Assembly: GCF_038069655.2 (NCBI RefSeq)
Contig: NZ_CP150951.2
Location: 2,444,001 to 2,508,000, forward strand
From: Yoonia sp. BS5-3
GTDB taxonomy: Bacteria > Pseudomonadota > Alphaproteobacteria > Rhodobacterales > Rhodobacteraceae
DNA length: 64,000 nt
Direction: 5' to 3'
The notes beneath the pieces were generated by a model. That model did no database searches and had not been told where the DNA came from. It was given only the letters and a program-made list of their open reading frames with translations. Numbering within the stretch: the first letter of the stretch is position 1; each line of letters opens with the position of its first letter. The translations under genes and the position numbers were made by a program. Positions 35,317-44,147 of the stretch are shown here, one piece after another.

Positions 35317-35898
35317 ATGAACACGCCAGCGCATTTGATTTTTGGACTGACCGCCTTTGGCCGCCCCGCGCGCCCGGCTCTTACTGCTGCCGCACTGGCC
35401 GGTGCGCTGATCCCCGATCTGTCGCTTTATCTGATGGCGGGCTGGCATTTATGGATCTTGGGCACATTGCCCGAGGTCGTTTTTGGCGAGCTTTACTTTT
35501 CGCAGGCATGGCAGCGGGTTTTCCAGGTCGATAATTCGATGATCCTTTGGGGGATCGCCCTGGCCCTTGGGTTGATGGCGCGCATCCCCGTAATGATCGC
35601 GCTTTGCGGCTCAGCTATGTTGCATCTGGTATTGGATTTCCTGATGCATCACGATGATGGGCGCGCGCATTTTTGGCCTGCCACCGATTGGATTTTCGAA
35701 AGCCCGGTCAGCTATTGGGATGGGGCGCATTTTGGTAATATCGTTGGCCCGATTGAGGTGCTTGTCGCCCTGCTGTGCTGCAGTTTGTTATGGCGCCGGT
35801 TTGCTGGGGCAGGCATGCGGGTGCTGATCGCGGCGCTGGCGCTGGCCGAGCTTGCCCCGATGCTGATCTTTTGGGTGATGTTTGGCGGCAACGCATAA
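35317..35898 (+). CDS. integral membrane protein of unknown function
   Basis: 193 residues, about four to five helices. The N-terminus reads [10 protein letters not shown], and a His/Asp-rich segment [20 protein letters not shown] lies near residue 108. This resembles YdjM-type inner-membrane metal-dependent hydrolase families, which share an early His and a later HxxxD pattern. It is divergent from cobQ with about 50 bp between starts. Cobalamin-related naming for such neighbours would rest on position only. Confidence 0.75.
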   Translation: MNTPAHLIFGLTAFGRPARPALTAAALAGALIPDLSLYLMAGWHLWILGTLPEVVFGELYFSQAWQRVFQVDNSMILWGIALALGLMARIPVMIALCGSAMLHLVLDFLMHHDDGRAHFWPATDWIFESPVSYWDGAHFGNIVGPIEVLVALLCCSLLWRRFAGAGMRVLIAALALAELAPMLIFWVMFGGNA

Positions 35899-35903
35899 AG
35901 AAA

Positions 35904-35935
35904 CGCGGCCCCCGTGAGGGAGCCGCGCCTGTCGT
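35904..35935 (-). terminator. rho-independent terminator of the DUF6280-type gene
   Basis: Stem GCCGCG / CGCGGC (35922-35927 with 35904-35909) plus inner CCC/GGG, loop GTGA, followed on the minus strand by TTTCTTTATG. It lies about 30 bp beyond the stop of the minus-strand gene and just after the stop of the plus-strand membrane protein gene, so it may serve both. Confidence 0.7.
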
Positions 35936-35956
35936 AATCGCTATGTCCGAATGGCG

Positions 35957-36280
35957 TTAAGCGGCGCGTGCCTCTTGCTCGGCAGCGTTCCGGCGTTCGC
36001 TTTCTTCGCGTGACAGGGCAACGGATGTCCGTACACCTTTGCCGACGAAATCCATCAAACCTTCCACAACGCGTTCATTCGGGTCGATCCCGGCGCAAGA
36101 CAACACCTCGCGGCCATCGCGCGAACGTGCCCAGCGGGCGATCTGTTCGGGGCCGTTGCCGTATTTCTTGTCATCCGCAATCGCGTCATCAAGTGCGGCG
36201 AGTACGACGGCAGCAAACAACTTGCGGGCACGGTTACCTTGTTCGTTGTTGAACGCTGTTCCGTCGACGAAATCTCTCAT
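35957..36280 (-). CDS. conserved small protein, probably DUF6280 family
   Basis: 107 residues, soluble, no signal peptide. The sequence starts MRDFVDGTAFNNEQGNRARK and ends in an Arg/Glu/Ala-rich helix. I recognise it as a highly conserved roseobacter hypothetical, probably DUF6280; the function is not known. ATG 36280 has GGGAAA upstream; an upstream extension of 49 codons crosses the hairpin-rich promoter region and was rejected. It is divergent from efp. Confidence 0.82.
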   Translation of the reverse strand: MRDFVDGTAFNNEQGNRARKLFAAVVLAALDDAIADDKKYGNGPEQIARWARSRDGREVLSCAGIDPNERVVEGLMDFVGKGVRTSVALSREESERRNAAEQEARAA

Positions 36281-36368
36281 CTTATTTCCCTTTTTTGCTC
36301 TTGTAGTTCTCGCGTGCGCGCCTTTATGCCCGTTCTCAATCGATTCGGGGGGTCTCTTTTGGAATGGC

Positions 36369-36429
36369 AGCCATGCACGGAATGCATGGCTCGGCGCTCC
36401 TTTGTAGCCATGACGTGACCTTGTCACGT
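36369..36429. repeat. two inverted repeats in the efp upstream region
   Basis: First: AGCCATGCA (36369-36377) / TGCATGGCT (36383-36391), 9 bp, 5-base loop. Second: ACGTGAC (36413-36419) / GTCACGT (36423-36429), 7 bp, 3-base loop. They lie in the 220-bp gap between the divergent small-protein gene and efp. They could be a leader structure of efp or protein-binding dyads. Neither is followed by a T-run. Confidence 0.45.
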
Positions 36430-36500
36430 GCTAGCCAACCAGATATAGCGCTGGGTAACAATTCTTCAACCTTTTGCCACGATTTGGCCAGGAACTGCGC

Positions 36501-37064
36501 ATGCCCAAAATTAACGGTAACGAAATCCGCCCAGGTAACACGCTTGAGCATGAGGGTGGCCTATGGGCTGCGGTCAAAGTGGACCACGTCAAGCCCGGCA
36601 AGGGTGGCGCCTTTGCTCAGGTCGAGCTGAAGAACCTGCGTGATGGCCGTAAGTTGAATGAGCGCTTTCGCTCTGCCGACAAGGTTGAACGTGTCCGTTT
36701 GGACCAGAAGGATCAGCAATTCCTGTTCGAAGATGGCGATATGCTGACCTTTATGGATAGTGAAACCTATGAGCAGATCGCCTTGCCATCCGATATTCTG
36801 GGCGACCGCCGTCCGTTCTTGCAGGACGGGATGGTCGTACAGATCGAATATTATGGCGAAGAGGCGCTGAATGTCAGCTTGCCCCAAAAGGTGACCTGCA
36901 AGGTTGTGGAAACCGAGCCTGTGGTCAAAGGTCAGACCGCGGCAAACAGTTTCAAGCCAGCCGTGCTTGATAATGGTGTCCGCGTGATGATCCCGCCTTT
37001 CGTTGGGCAGGATGAGGATATCATCGTCAATACCGAAACATTCGAATACGCTGAACGGGCCTAA
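36501..37064 (+). CDS. efp: elongation factor P
   Basis: 187 residues, the standard length. EF-P rescues ribosomes stalled on polyproline. The KOW-like first domain carries the loop [12 protein letters not shown], whose Lys near residue 35 is the usual site of modification. Two OB domains follow, ending with the conserved [25 protein letters not shown] tail. ATG 36501 has AGGA 9 bp upstream. The gene is followed after 5 bp by a beta-lactamase-like gene. Confidence 0.96.
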   Translation: MPKINGNEIRPGNTLEHEGGLWAAVKVDHVKPGKGGAFAQVELKNLRDGRKLNERFRSADKVERVRLDQKDQQFLFEDGDMLTFMDSETYEQIALPSDILGDRRPFLQDGMVVQIEYYGEEALNVSLPQKVTCKVVETEPVVKGQTAANSFKPAVLDNGVRVMIPPFVGQDEDIIVNTETFEYAERA

Positions 37065-37069
37065 CCTGA

Positions 37070-38155
37070 TTGTGCGCGCTGATCCGGATATGGTTGCTGG
37101 CTTTTGCCATGACGCTTTCCGGATGTTTTGCGATGGCTGAGGATACGCCCCTCGACCAACATTTTGCCGCGCAATTTGCCCGGTCGGGGCTTGTTGCGGC
37201 GGGCTTTGGTGTGCAAGAGGGGCAAAACCCGCCGGAAATCATGGTCGGTGGTACGCTTGCCAAGGGATCAGATACCCCGGTTCCGGTTGATGCGGCCTGG
37301 CATATCGGTTCGATCACCAAATCATTTACAGCTGCCCTGATTATGATGGCTGTCTCCGATGGCGTGCTGTCATTGGATCGCCCTTTGCCCGAACTGTTGC
37401 CGGATCAGGCTGGCCGGATGCACCCTAGCTGGCACAGCGTGAACCTGCGCCAACTCCTGTCGCATACTGCCGGGACACGGCCTAATCCGACGCAGCGCCA
37501 GATGCGCGCCCTATATAGCGGGGGTCTGGACCGGGACGCCCTGCTGACCAGCCAATTGGCCGAACCATTGCCAGGGGGGCAGGGCCGTTTTTCCTATTCC
37601 AATATCGGCTATATTCTGGCCCCCTATATCTACGAGGTCGCCACTGGTACCACGTGGGAGGCCGCATTGCGCGACCGGATCGTGGGCCCTTTGGGGCTGA
37701 CATCGTTTGGTATCGGCCCGCCGGCGCAAATCCAGGGGCATCGGTCGATCTTGGGCTTTGGGGCGCGTCCCGTCGATCCCGCAGCACAGAGCGCCGATAA
37801 CCCAGCTGTTTTTACTCCCGCCGGTCGGATGCATCTGTCTATTGCCGATGGGTTGCGCTGGGGCCGCTTTCTGTTGGATGCCTGCAAGGGGCAAAATGAT
37901 CTTCTCAGCGCTGAGGCCTGCGCCGAAATGGTTGCCCCTGTGACCGATCAATATGGTCTGGGCATTGCCAGCTTCCCGATTGCGGGAACGGCAGGCGGGG
38001 CCTGGGGCCATGGTGGATCAAATACTATGTGGTACGCCATTTTGGCCATGCTGCCTGCTGAAGACATCGTGGTCTTTGCTGTCACCTCTGAGGGTAGAGA
38101 GAGGAAGCTGGCCCAGCTGGCCGAGAATATGATGCAGGCTGTGATGGCGCGCTAA
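37070..38155 (+). CDS. serine hydrolase, beta-lactamase class C/penicillin-binding-protein-like
   Basis: 361 residues. Catalytic SxxK is SITK in HIGSITKSFTAAL (about 83-86), YxN in YSNIGY and the KTG-like HGG in WGHGGSN near the C-terminus. The start must be TTG 37070 because an in-frame TGA precedes it. The N-terminus then reads as a signal peptide with a possible lipobox LSGC (about 16-19), so it may be a lipoprotein. D,D-peptidase, esterase and beta-lactamase activities all occur in this family; none can be assigned. Only 5 bp after efp. Confidence 0.85.
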   Translation: MCALIRIWLLAFAMTLSGCFAMAEDTPLDQHFAAQFARSGLVAAGFGVQEGQNPPEIMVGGTLAKGSDTPVPVDAAWHIGSITKSFTAALIMMAVSDGVLSLDRPLPELLPDQAGRMHPSWHSVNLRQLLSHTAGTRPNPTQRQMRALYSGGLDRDALLTSQLAEPLPGGQGRFSYSNIGYILAPYIYEVATGTTWEAALRDRIVGPLGLTSFGIGPPAQIQGHRSILGFGARPVDPAAQSADNPAVFTPAGRMHLSIADGLRWGRFLLDACKGQNDLLSAEACAEMVAPVTDQYGLGIASFPIAGTAGGAWGHGGSNTMWYAILAMLPAEDIVVFAVTSEGRERKLAQLAENMMQAVMAR

Positions 38156-38175
38156 GCCGCCCCAACCGCCACCAA

Positions 38176-38907
38176 CTACACCCGTCTGATCGTCGCAGCG
38201 CCCGCTTGCATATCCCCGGTTGCCCTGTCGAACCGCAAATGGGCCAGTCCTTTGTCCCCAGCGACGGTGTGTAAAGTTCCAGCCGCTTTGCCATTGGCTG
38301 TGATCGCATCGCCCGGCGATGCCGCGCCTTCGACGCTGACTTTGACCAGCCCTTTCTTTAGCTCTGTCTTATGTTTCATCCGCGCCACGATCTCTTGCCC
38401 GACAAAACATCCCTTTTTGAAATCGACGCCGCTGAGCGCCTCAAACCCGGCTTCGAGGATATAACTGTCGCCGGTCAGTTCGATGCCGGTTTCGGGGATC
38501 ACAAGATCAACCCGCAGCCTGTCCCAATCGGTATCATCACTGATATCTTCCGCACCATAGGCCCGCCAGCCCAGATCGGGGTGCCGCGGATCACGATAGG
38601 CCCCCTCTGGCATCGGGCAGGTCCCGCGTGAGACGATCATCTGGGTTTCTGCGATACTGACATCGGCCCGCAACCGGTACATCGTCAACCGCTGCGCCAG
38701 TGTGGCTGCGTGGCTGCTGGCCACGTCAATCAACAGTTCCGTATCCCGGCCCAAGACAAAGAAATCGGCGATAAATTTGCCCTGCGGTGTCAGCAAGGCG
38801 GTATAGATGATCCCATCCGCTGCCCGGTCGATATTATTGGTCACCAGCCCTTGCAGGAATGAGACCCGGTCGCCCCCTCGAAGAGCGAAGACGCTTCTGT
38901 CAGTCAT
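38176..38907 (-). CDS. ygfZ: YgfZ/CAF17-type folate-binding protein
   Basis: 243 residues, GcvT-like fold. The diagnostic motif KGCFVGQE (about residues 166-173), with the conserved Cys, is present. The family helps maturation or repair of certain [4Fe-4S] enzymes and binds tetrahydrofolate. ATG 38907 has GAGGAGG upstream and overlaps the last 8 bp of the ABC exporter gene. Longer frames start inside that gene. Confidence 0.9.
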   Translation of the reverse strand: MTDRSVFALRGGDRVSFLQGLVTNNIDRAADGIIYTALLTPQGKFIADFFVLGRDTELLIDVASSHAATLAQRLTMYRLRADVSIAETQMIVSRGTCPMPEGAYRDPRHPDLGWRAYGAEDISDDTDWDRLRVDLVIPETGIELTGDSYILEAGFEALSGVDFKKGCFVGQEIVARMKHKTELKKGLVKVSVEGAASPGDAITANGKAAGTLHTVAGDKGLAHLRFDRATGDMQAGAATIRRV

Positions 38908-40690
38908 TGCTGTCCTCCTCATTCCGTTTGAACTGCATGTTATAGAGATCGGCATAGATGCCGCCCCGTTCAAGAAGCGCGTCATGCGTACCTTGATCGA
39001 TGACTTGCCCCTGATCCATCACAACGATGCTGTCTGCATTGCGAATGGTTGAGAGCCTATGCGCAATGACCAGCGTTGTCCGCCCTTCGGACAGCTGTTC
39101 CAGCGCCGATTGCACGATGGCTTCTGATTTGGTGTCCAGCGCGCTGGTGGCTTCGTCCAGCAGCAGGATGGGCGTGTCGCGTAACAGTGCCCGTCCGATG
39201 GCCACCCGTTGCCGCTGCCCGCCTGACAGGTTTGACCCGCGCGGCCCCGCCAGCCCATCAAGCCCCCCCGAAAGCTTGGGGAGAAAATCGCTGATATGCG
39301 CCGCATCAAGCACCGGCTGCAATGCGGTCTCATCCAGATCGGTCCGGCCCAGCACGATGTTATCGCGCACCGTTTCATCAAAGAGCGCCGCATCTTGCGA
39401 CACCACCGAAAAGAGACCGCGCAGCTCTGCCAGGTTGAGCGTGTCGATTGCCAGATCGTTGATCTTGACAAGGCCGCTATGCGGTTCAACCAGCCGGGTC
39501 AGCACGTTGAAAACGGTGCTTTTCCCGGCCCCCGATGCGCCAACCAACGCTGTGGTTTTCCCCGCCTTTGCCACAAAGCTGGCCCCGTTGAGCACAGGCA
39601 GGTCGCCATAGTTCATATGCACGTCTTGCAAGGTTATTTCAGGCGCGCCCTTGGGGGCTGGCTTGGGTTGGGCTGGCGAGGTGATCGTCGGTTTGAGGTT
39701 CAGCACATATTGCAAACGCTCCACGCTGGCGGCGGCCATCTGCCATTGCCCGCTCATCGCGCCAAGCCTGCGTAGCGGATCAAAGGCAAGCCCCATCGCG
39801 GTAAAAAACGCCATGAATTCGCCATCGGTCTTGTCGCCAGCGATAATCTCGGAGCCGCCATAGATCAGCACACCCAGAAAGCCGATCCCTGTCATGATGT
39901 CGATCAACGCGGGCACGGCGGCTTGACCGGTGGCTGTCTTTACATTGGCGTCGATCCCTTCATCGATCAGGGCGTCATAGCGTTGTGCCTGATACTCTTC
40001 CAGGGCGTTGAGTTTGATCGGGTTGATCCCGTGAAAGACTTCATCCAGCCGTGTTGAAATCCGCCCGGCGATCTCGCGCGCGTTGCGCGCCCGGCGCCGG
40101 ATATAGGCCTGCACCAGCAGTGATGGCAGCACCAAAAGCGGAATGCCCACAATGGCCAGCAGTGTCCAGCGCCAGTCGATCCAAAGGGCCACGCCCATCA
40201 AGCCAACAAGCGAGACTAGATCGCGCCCAAGCGCGGTGACGATGCTGCTCCAGACTGAATTGATTGAGCTGACATCGCCCTGCACCCGCTCAATCAGCTG
40301 CCCTGGCGGATTGGTCTGGTAAAAGGCACTGTCCAGCCCCATCAGATGCCGCAGCAGCGTGCGTCGCATCGCCCCGGCGGCCCGTTCCTTGACCAAGGTC
40401 ATCAGGATTTTCTGCCCTGATGACGTGATCGCCCGCAGGATAAAGATCACCATGATCCCAAGGCCCACCCAGTAAAGCGCGGATGTGTTTCCGGCGTTGA
40501 ACACGTCGTCAAACATCGGTTGCACCATCCGGCTAAGCAGCGCCAGGGTGGATCCTTCGATGGCCATCAGCAACATCGCAAAGATCAGTAACTTCTTGTG
40601 ATGCCGCAGATAATCCTTCCACAGCCACCAAAACAGCGTGAAGGCAGATTGCGTGCTTTCTTGTCCAGGTTTTGGGGTAGGGGGTGCCAT
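38900..40690 (-). CDS. ABC transporter, fused permease and ATPase (MsbA/lipid-flippase type)
   Basis: 596 residues, half-transporter. The membrane domain has six helices (about 40-330). The ATPase has Walker A GASGAGKST (about 398-406), signature NLSGGQRQRVAIGRALL, Walker B ILLLDEATSALD and switch His in VIAHRLSTI. Length and order match MsbA-type exporters of lipids or glycolipids, but the sequence alone does not fix the substrate. ATG 40690 chosen; the frame to 40747 lacks support. Overlaps ygfZ downstream by 8 bp. Confidence 0.9.
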   Translation of the reverse strand: MAPPTPKPGQESTQSAFTLFWWLWKDYLRHHKKLLIFAMLLMAIEGSTLALLSRMVQPMFDDVFNAGNTSALYWVGLGIMVIFILRAITSSGQKILMTLVKERAAGAMRRTLLRHLMGLDSAFYQTNPPGQLIERVQGDVSSINSVWSSIVTALGRDLVSLVGLMGVALWIDWRWTLLAIVGIPLLVLPSLLVQAYIRRRARNAREIAGRISTRLDEVFHGINPIKLNALEEYQAQRYDALIDEGIDANVKTATGQAAVPALIDIMTGIGFLGVLIYGGSEIIAGDKTDGEFMAFFTAMGLAFDPLRRLGAMSGQWQMAAASVERLQYVLNLKPTITSPAQPKPAPKGAPEITLQDVHMNYGDLPVLNGASFVAKAGKTTALVGASGAGKSTVFNVLTRLVEPHSGLVKINDLAIDTLNLAELRGLFSVVSQDAALFDETVRDNIVLGRTDLDETALQPVLDAAHISDFLPKLSGGLDGLAGPRGSNLSGGQRQRVAIGRALLRDTPILLLDEATSALDTKSEAIVQSALEQLSEGRTTLVIAHRLSTIRNADSIVVMDQGQVIDQGTHDALLERGGIYADLYNMQFKRNEEDSND

Positions 40691-40819
40691 GCTGCGCCTT
40701 TTGCGTCGGGTCCCAATTTGTCTAATCGCAAATGGGGGGAAGGGCAAGTTGGCGGTGCTTGACCCCGGCTTTTCCCGCGTTAATGTCCGGCTAAGTCTCT
40801 AGCCGAAAGCCCCCCAAAC

Positions 40820-41995
40820 ATGTCCCTTTCAAACGGTCGCGCCTATCTTGCTATTCCTGGTCCTTCGGTCATGCCAGATGCGGTTTTGCAGGCCATGCAC
40901 CGCCCATCGCCCAATATTTATGAAGGCGAATTGCATGATCTGACCGCCAGTTTGATCCCGGATCTGAAATCCGTTGCGATGACCGATCAGAATGTCGCTA
41001 TTTACATCGGCAATGGCCATGCCGCGTGGGAGGCCGCATTGGCCAATGTGCTCTCACGTGGCGATACGGTGCTTGTGTTGGTCACGGGGCTTTTCGGAAA
41101 TGGCTGGGGTGCGATCGCTGCCGGTTTGGGGGTGCAGATCGAAACCATCGACTTTGGCGCCCAATCCCCGATTGACCCGGATCGTGTTGCTGCACACTTG
41201 GCCGCTGACACCGAAGGGCGTATCAAGGCCGTGCTGGCCGTGCATGTCGATACGTCAACCAGTGTCAAAAGCGATATTGCCGCTTTGCGCGCCGCGATGG
41301 ACAAGGTCGGGCATCCGGCGCTTTTGATGGCCGATTGCATCGCCTCGCTGGGCTGCGACCGCTTTGAAATGGATGCCTGGGGCGTCGATGTGATGGTCTC
41401 GGGCTGCCAGAAAGGGTTGATGACCCCGGCGGGGATCAGCTTTGTCTGGTTCAACGCCAAGGCCGATGCTGCCTGGGGGGATTGTGTGACCAATTATTGG
41501 GATTGGCGCCCGCGTATCGATCCGGCGGTTTATTATCAGTATTTTGCCGGTACAGCGCCGACCCATCATCTTTATGGTCTGCGCGCCGCCCTGGATTTGA
41601 TCAAGGATGAGGGGTTGGATGAGGTCTTTGCCCGCCATGCCCAGCTGGCGCGCGCTGTGTGGGCGGCCTGCGACAGATGGGGCGCGGATGGGCCACTATC
41701 CCTGAATGTGGCTGACCCTGACAGCCGGTCTCATGCGGTGACATCGGTTGGTATTGGATCGCCCTTGGGAGATACGTTGCGCCGCTGGTGCGAGAGCAAA
41801 TGCGGGTTGACCCTGGGCATCGGACTGGGCCGCGATCCGGCTGATGGCTATTTCCGCATTGGCCATATGGGCCATGTGAACGGCCATATGATCATGGGGG
41901 CGCTTGGCACGATAGATGCGGGGCTGAAAGCGCTGGCTATTCCGCACGGATCGGGCGCACTTGAGGCGGCATCGCAGGTGATTGCGGAAGGGTGA
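40820..41995 (+). CDS. class V PLP-dependent aminotransferase, alanine/serine-glyoxylate type
   Basis: 391 residues. The N-terminus LAIPGPSVMPDAVLQAM is typical of alanine-glyoxylate and serine-glyoxylate aminotransferases. The cofactor Asp is in LLMADCIASLG and the Schiff-base Lys in VSGCQKGLMTPAG (about 197). The C-terminal RIGHMGHV segment carries the carboxylate-binding Arg. It would transfer an amino group to glyoxylate. The donor cannot be told. The partner genes of the beta-hydroxyaspartate pathway are absent, so BhcA is not favoured. Divergent from the exporter gene. Confidence 0.88.
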   Translation: MSLSNGRAYLAIPGPSVMPDAVLQAMHRPSPNIYEGELHDLTASLIPDLKSVAMTDQNVAIYIGNGHAAWEAALANVLSRGDTVLVLVTGLFGNGWGAIAAGLGVQIETIDFGAQSPIDPDRVAAHLAADTEGRIKAVLAVHVDTSTSVKSDIAALRAAMDKVGHPALLMADCIASLGCDRFEMDAWGVDVMVSGCQKGLMTPAGISFVWFNAKADAAWGDCVTNYWDWRPRIDPAVYYQYFAGTAPTHHLYGLRAALDLIKDEGLDEVFARHAQLARAVWAACDRWGADGPLSLNVADPDSRSHAVTSVGIGSPLGDTLRRWCESKCGLTLGIGLGRDPADGYFRIGHMGHVNGHMIMGALGTIDAGLKALAIPHGSGALEAASQVIAEG

Positions 41996-42056
41996 GCGGC
42001 ACCCTCCTAACCGGGTGTTGCCAAGCCGTGGGTCCTTGTTGCGTTTGGCTCAGGGG

Positions 42057-42728
42057 TTAGGTGCTGAGAAATCCTTTTTGCTTCAATAACCTAACAACCT
42101 GGGCGCCGTATTCAGCATTCGCGTGCACGCCATCCTTTGCGATAAATTTATCGCCGAGGATACCATCGGGTTGGGCAAGATCCTCTACCGGGTCATACAA
42201 CGATATGCCGCGTGTGTGGAATTGATCGACGATGTGCGCGCGAAACGCTGCATAATTGGCCCGACGAAACGTAACAGGTGACGGGATAACCATAAATCGG
42301 CCGTATTGATGCATCTTCTTTGCAATTTCAAAATGCTTTCGCCGATAAGTCTGTACGTATTCATGCAAGAATGCATCTGACGTAAATTTGGCGTCTGCTT
42401 TTTCCTCAAATTCTTCCGGCAAGGCGCGGTGTCCGTACCAGCCGAAAGGTGGGACCAATTGACCCAAGTGGAACCCGATTGTCGAGATCGTTGGAATAGC
42501 TCTCAACGAAAGGTCCTTTTGCTTTAACTCTTCATGGAGTTCCCGCATTTGTCTTTGTGGCGCTTTCGACCGCGTTGGCTGAAAGCCATTACGGGTAAAA
42601 CGGAATTTCCCCCTGTGCCACAGAGCACCTGAATACGTGACCGTACGCACCTCAAGCCCCAGCTGAGCAGCGCCATTGGCGATCGCGCGGCCATGGCTGT
42701 CGCTGATCACGACCAAGTCAATTGTCAT
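42057..42728 (-). CDS. SGNH-hydrolase-like protein paired with a GSCFA gene
   Basis: 223 residues, no signal peptide. Block I VVISDSHG (6-13) places a Ser in the nucleophile position. The C-terminal KDGVHANAEYG supplies the DxxH pair of GDSL/SGNH hydrolases, although length and middle part diverge. ATG 42728 overlaps the upstream GSCFA gene by 11 bp. The gene is AT-richer than its neighbours. Together the pair may add or remove acyl groups on a glycan or act in surface polysaccharide biosynthesis; this is inference. Confidence 0.7.
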   Translation of the reverse strand: MTIDLVVISDSHGRAIANGAAQLGLEVRTVTYSGALWHRGKFRFTRNGFQPTRSKAPQRQMRELHEELKQKDLSLRAIPTISTIGFHLGQLVPPFGWYGHRALPEEFEEKADAKFTSDAFLHEYVQTYRRKHFEIAKKMHQYGRFMVIPSPVTFRRANYAAFRAHIVDQFHTRGISLYDPVEDLAQPDGILGDKFIAKDGVHANAEYGAQVVRLLKQKGFLST

Positions 42729-43800
42729 TGAATTTTTCCAAGAGAATTTCTTCACATACAAGATCTTCAGCCGCCATTTCGGCGAGGGACTGCTCTTCGA
42801 CATCCGCGGTCGGTATGCCTCCGGCTTGTCGCGCAACATTTGAAAAGCTTAGTCCACCGAAGAAATGAGACATGACATATTCGACCCCTTGGGGTGCCAC
42901 CGAACGCATGTCTGGTTCGAAAAACGCAGCGCGTGATGGCGGAGAGGCGATGATTTCGTAACTGGGAAAATAGTCGATATGGGCGTGTTCTTGTGCAAGG
43001 TCTCCTGCAACGGCCCGTAAGACTGATTTTGAATATTGCGTGGCCACTAAAACATGCCCACCCGAGGCTGTCGCAACCAACGGTACAGGGGAGACCGTCA
43101 AGAGGATGTGAATATCCGGGTTGATCGTCTTTAAGATATCAAAAGCGGTCACCAAATCAGCGTGGATTTCCGGGTAGGTGTAATTCTTGAACGCATGAAC
43201 CTCCGGGTCAAATGCACCGACTGAAGTTCCCGGACAAAGGGTGTAGGCCTGGCCGGTTTGCTTATTGACCCATCCTTCCGTCAGCCCCAGCGTGAAGACG
43301 AAAACGTCAGCCTCTTTGATCGACCGTAAGAAGGCGCGCTGCGTTGATTGCAGCGATAGGCGCGTTGATGCATCGTCTTTGCACCCCGACGGTTCAATGC
43401 CTGGTCTAAGCATATCATGAACGCGGCCGTCCTTGTCCGTCCATAACTCAACCGTGTCTATTGATTCAATTTCAGCGGCAAGCCGCGCCCAGGTCAGCAT
43501 TTGCGCTGCCGTGTAAATGTTTCCTGTGCGCGATGAGAAGATACCGTAGTTATATTTCTTGGCAATTGCTGTTGGTGTCCGCCCAGGTGCGGCTTCTGCA
43601 TTGATCCAATTCATTTTCCGGGCAACCAGTGCACGGCTGATATGCTGGGCAAAACACGATCCATATGTCGCAAAGGTCGCATTCTTGGGCAGCGTCCATG
43701 GTGATTTCCAAAGGTCTGTCAGCCCAAAGATACCCGCTTCTGCCACGCTGTTTCGCCAGAATGCGGCAGGCGGCATTTTGCTATAGGGCGAGGCATTCAT
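42718..43800 (-). CDS. GSCFA domain protein
   Basis: 360 residues. The eponymous motif ATYGSCFAQHISRAL sits at about 44-58, with Ser48 as likely nucleophile. The rest follows the GSCFA pattern, including FVFTLGLTEGWVN, the VHAFKNYTYPEIHADL region, and ILLTVSPVPLVAT. The family belongs to the SGNH superfamily, is often found with capsule or O-antigen genes, and lacks a proven general activity. No signal peptide. It is the first gene of a two-gene unit with the SGNH-like protein. Confidence 0.85.
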   Translation of the reverse strand: MNASPYSKMPPAAFWRNSVAEAGIFGLTDLWKSPWTLPKNATFATYGSCFAQHISRALVARKMNWINAEAAPGRTPTAIAKKYNYGIFSSRTGNIYTAAQMLTWARLAAEIESIDTVELWTDKDGRVHDMLRPGIEPSGCKDDASTRLSLQSTQRAFLRSIKEADVFVFTLGLTEGWVNKQTGQAYTLCPGTSVGAFDPEVHAFKNYTYPEIHADLVTAFDILKTINPDIHILLTVSPVPLVATASGGHVLVATQYSKSVLRAVAGDLAQEHAHIDYFPSYEIIASPPSRAAFFEPDMRSVAPQGVEYVMSHFFGGLSFSNVARQAGGIPTADVEEQSLAEMAAEDLVCEEILLEKFNDN

Positions 43801-43912
43801 TGATTGATCCTTTGCGCGCGTGATCGTCGTGTTTCAATCGACTGTATGCAAGAATTCCGAACCATAGAAGCGCATAATCGACCAAAAATGGGATCGCCGA
43901 GAACGTTTGGTA

Positions 43913-44098
43913 TTAGCTTCGTCGCAGGCGGCCAATCCATTTGAAGCACAGGTCAATCCCGTAGGCCGTGATCGCCACCCAAAGATATCCAAGCGCCGCT
44001 GCGATCATCCAGAACACCATGAACAAGAACACCCCGAGTGTGGTCAAAAACGCATCGGTGTAGTCTTCGACAGCATTGATCGGCGGGCGGTGGGACAT
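43913..44098 (-). CDS. small membrane protein of unknown function
   Basis: 61 residues, with one long or two short hydrophobic segments (about 17-50, TTLGVFLFMVFWMIAAALGY then VAITAYGIDLCF) and a basic C-terminus (KWIGRLRRS), suggesting a cytoplasmic tail. ATG 44098 is preceded by AAGGAAG at good spacing. It stands alone about 50 bp after the aminotransferase stop. No family recognised. Confidence 0.72.
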   Translation of the reverse strand: MSHRPPINAVEDYTDAFLTTLGVFLFMVFWMIAAALGYLWVAITAYGIDLCFKWIGRLRRS

Positions 44099-44147
44099 GG
44101 CAGCTTCCTTGGTTGGTTGCTGAACCTTAGCAAGCCATCCCTGAAAA

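Noticed and set aside
40820..41995. BhcA of the beta-hydroxyaspartate pathway
   Set aside because: BhcB, BhcC and BhcD genes are not adjacent, so only a general glyoxylate aminotransferase call is safe.
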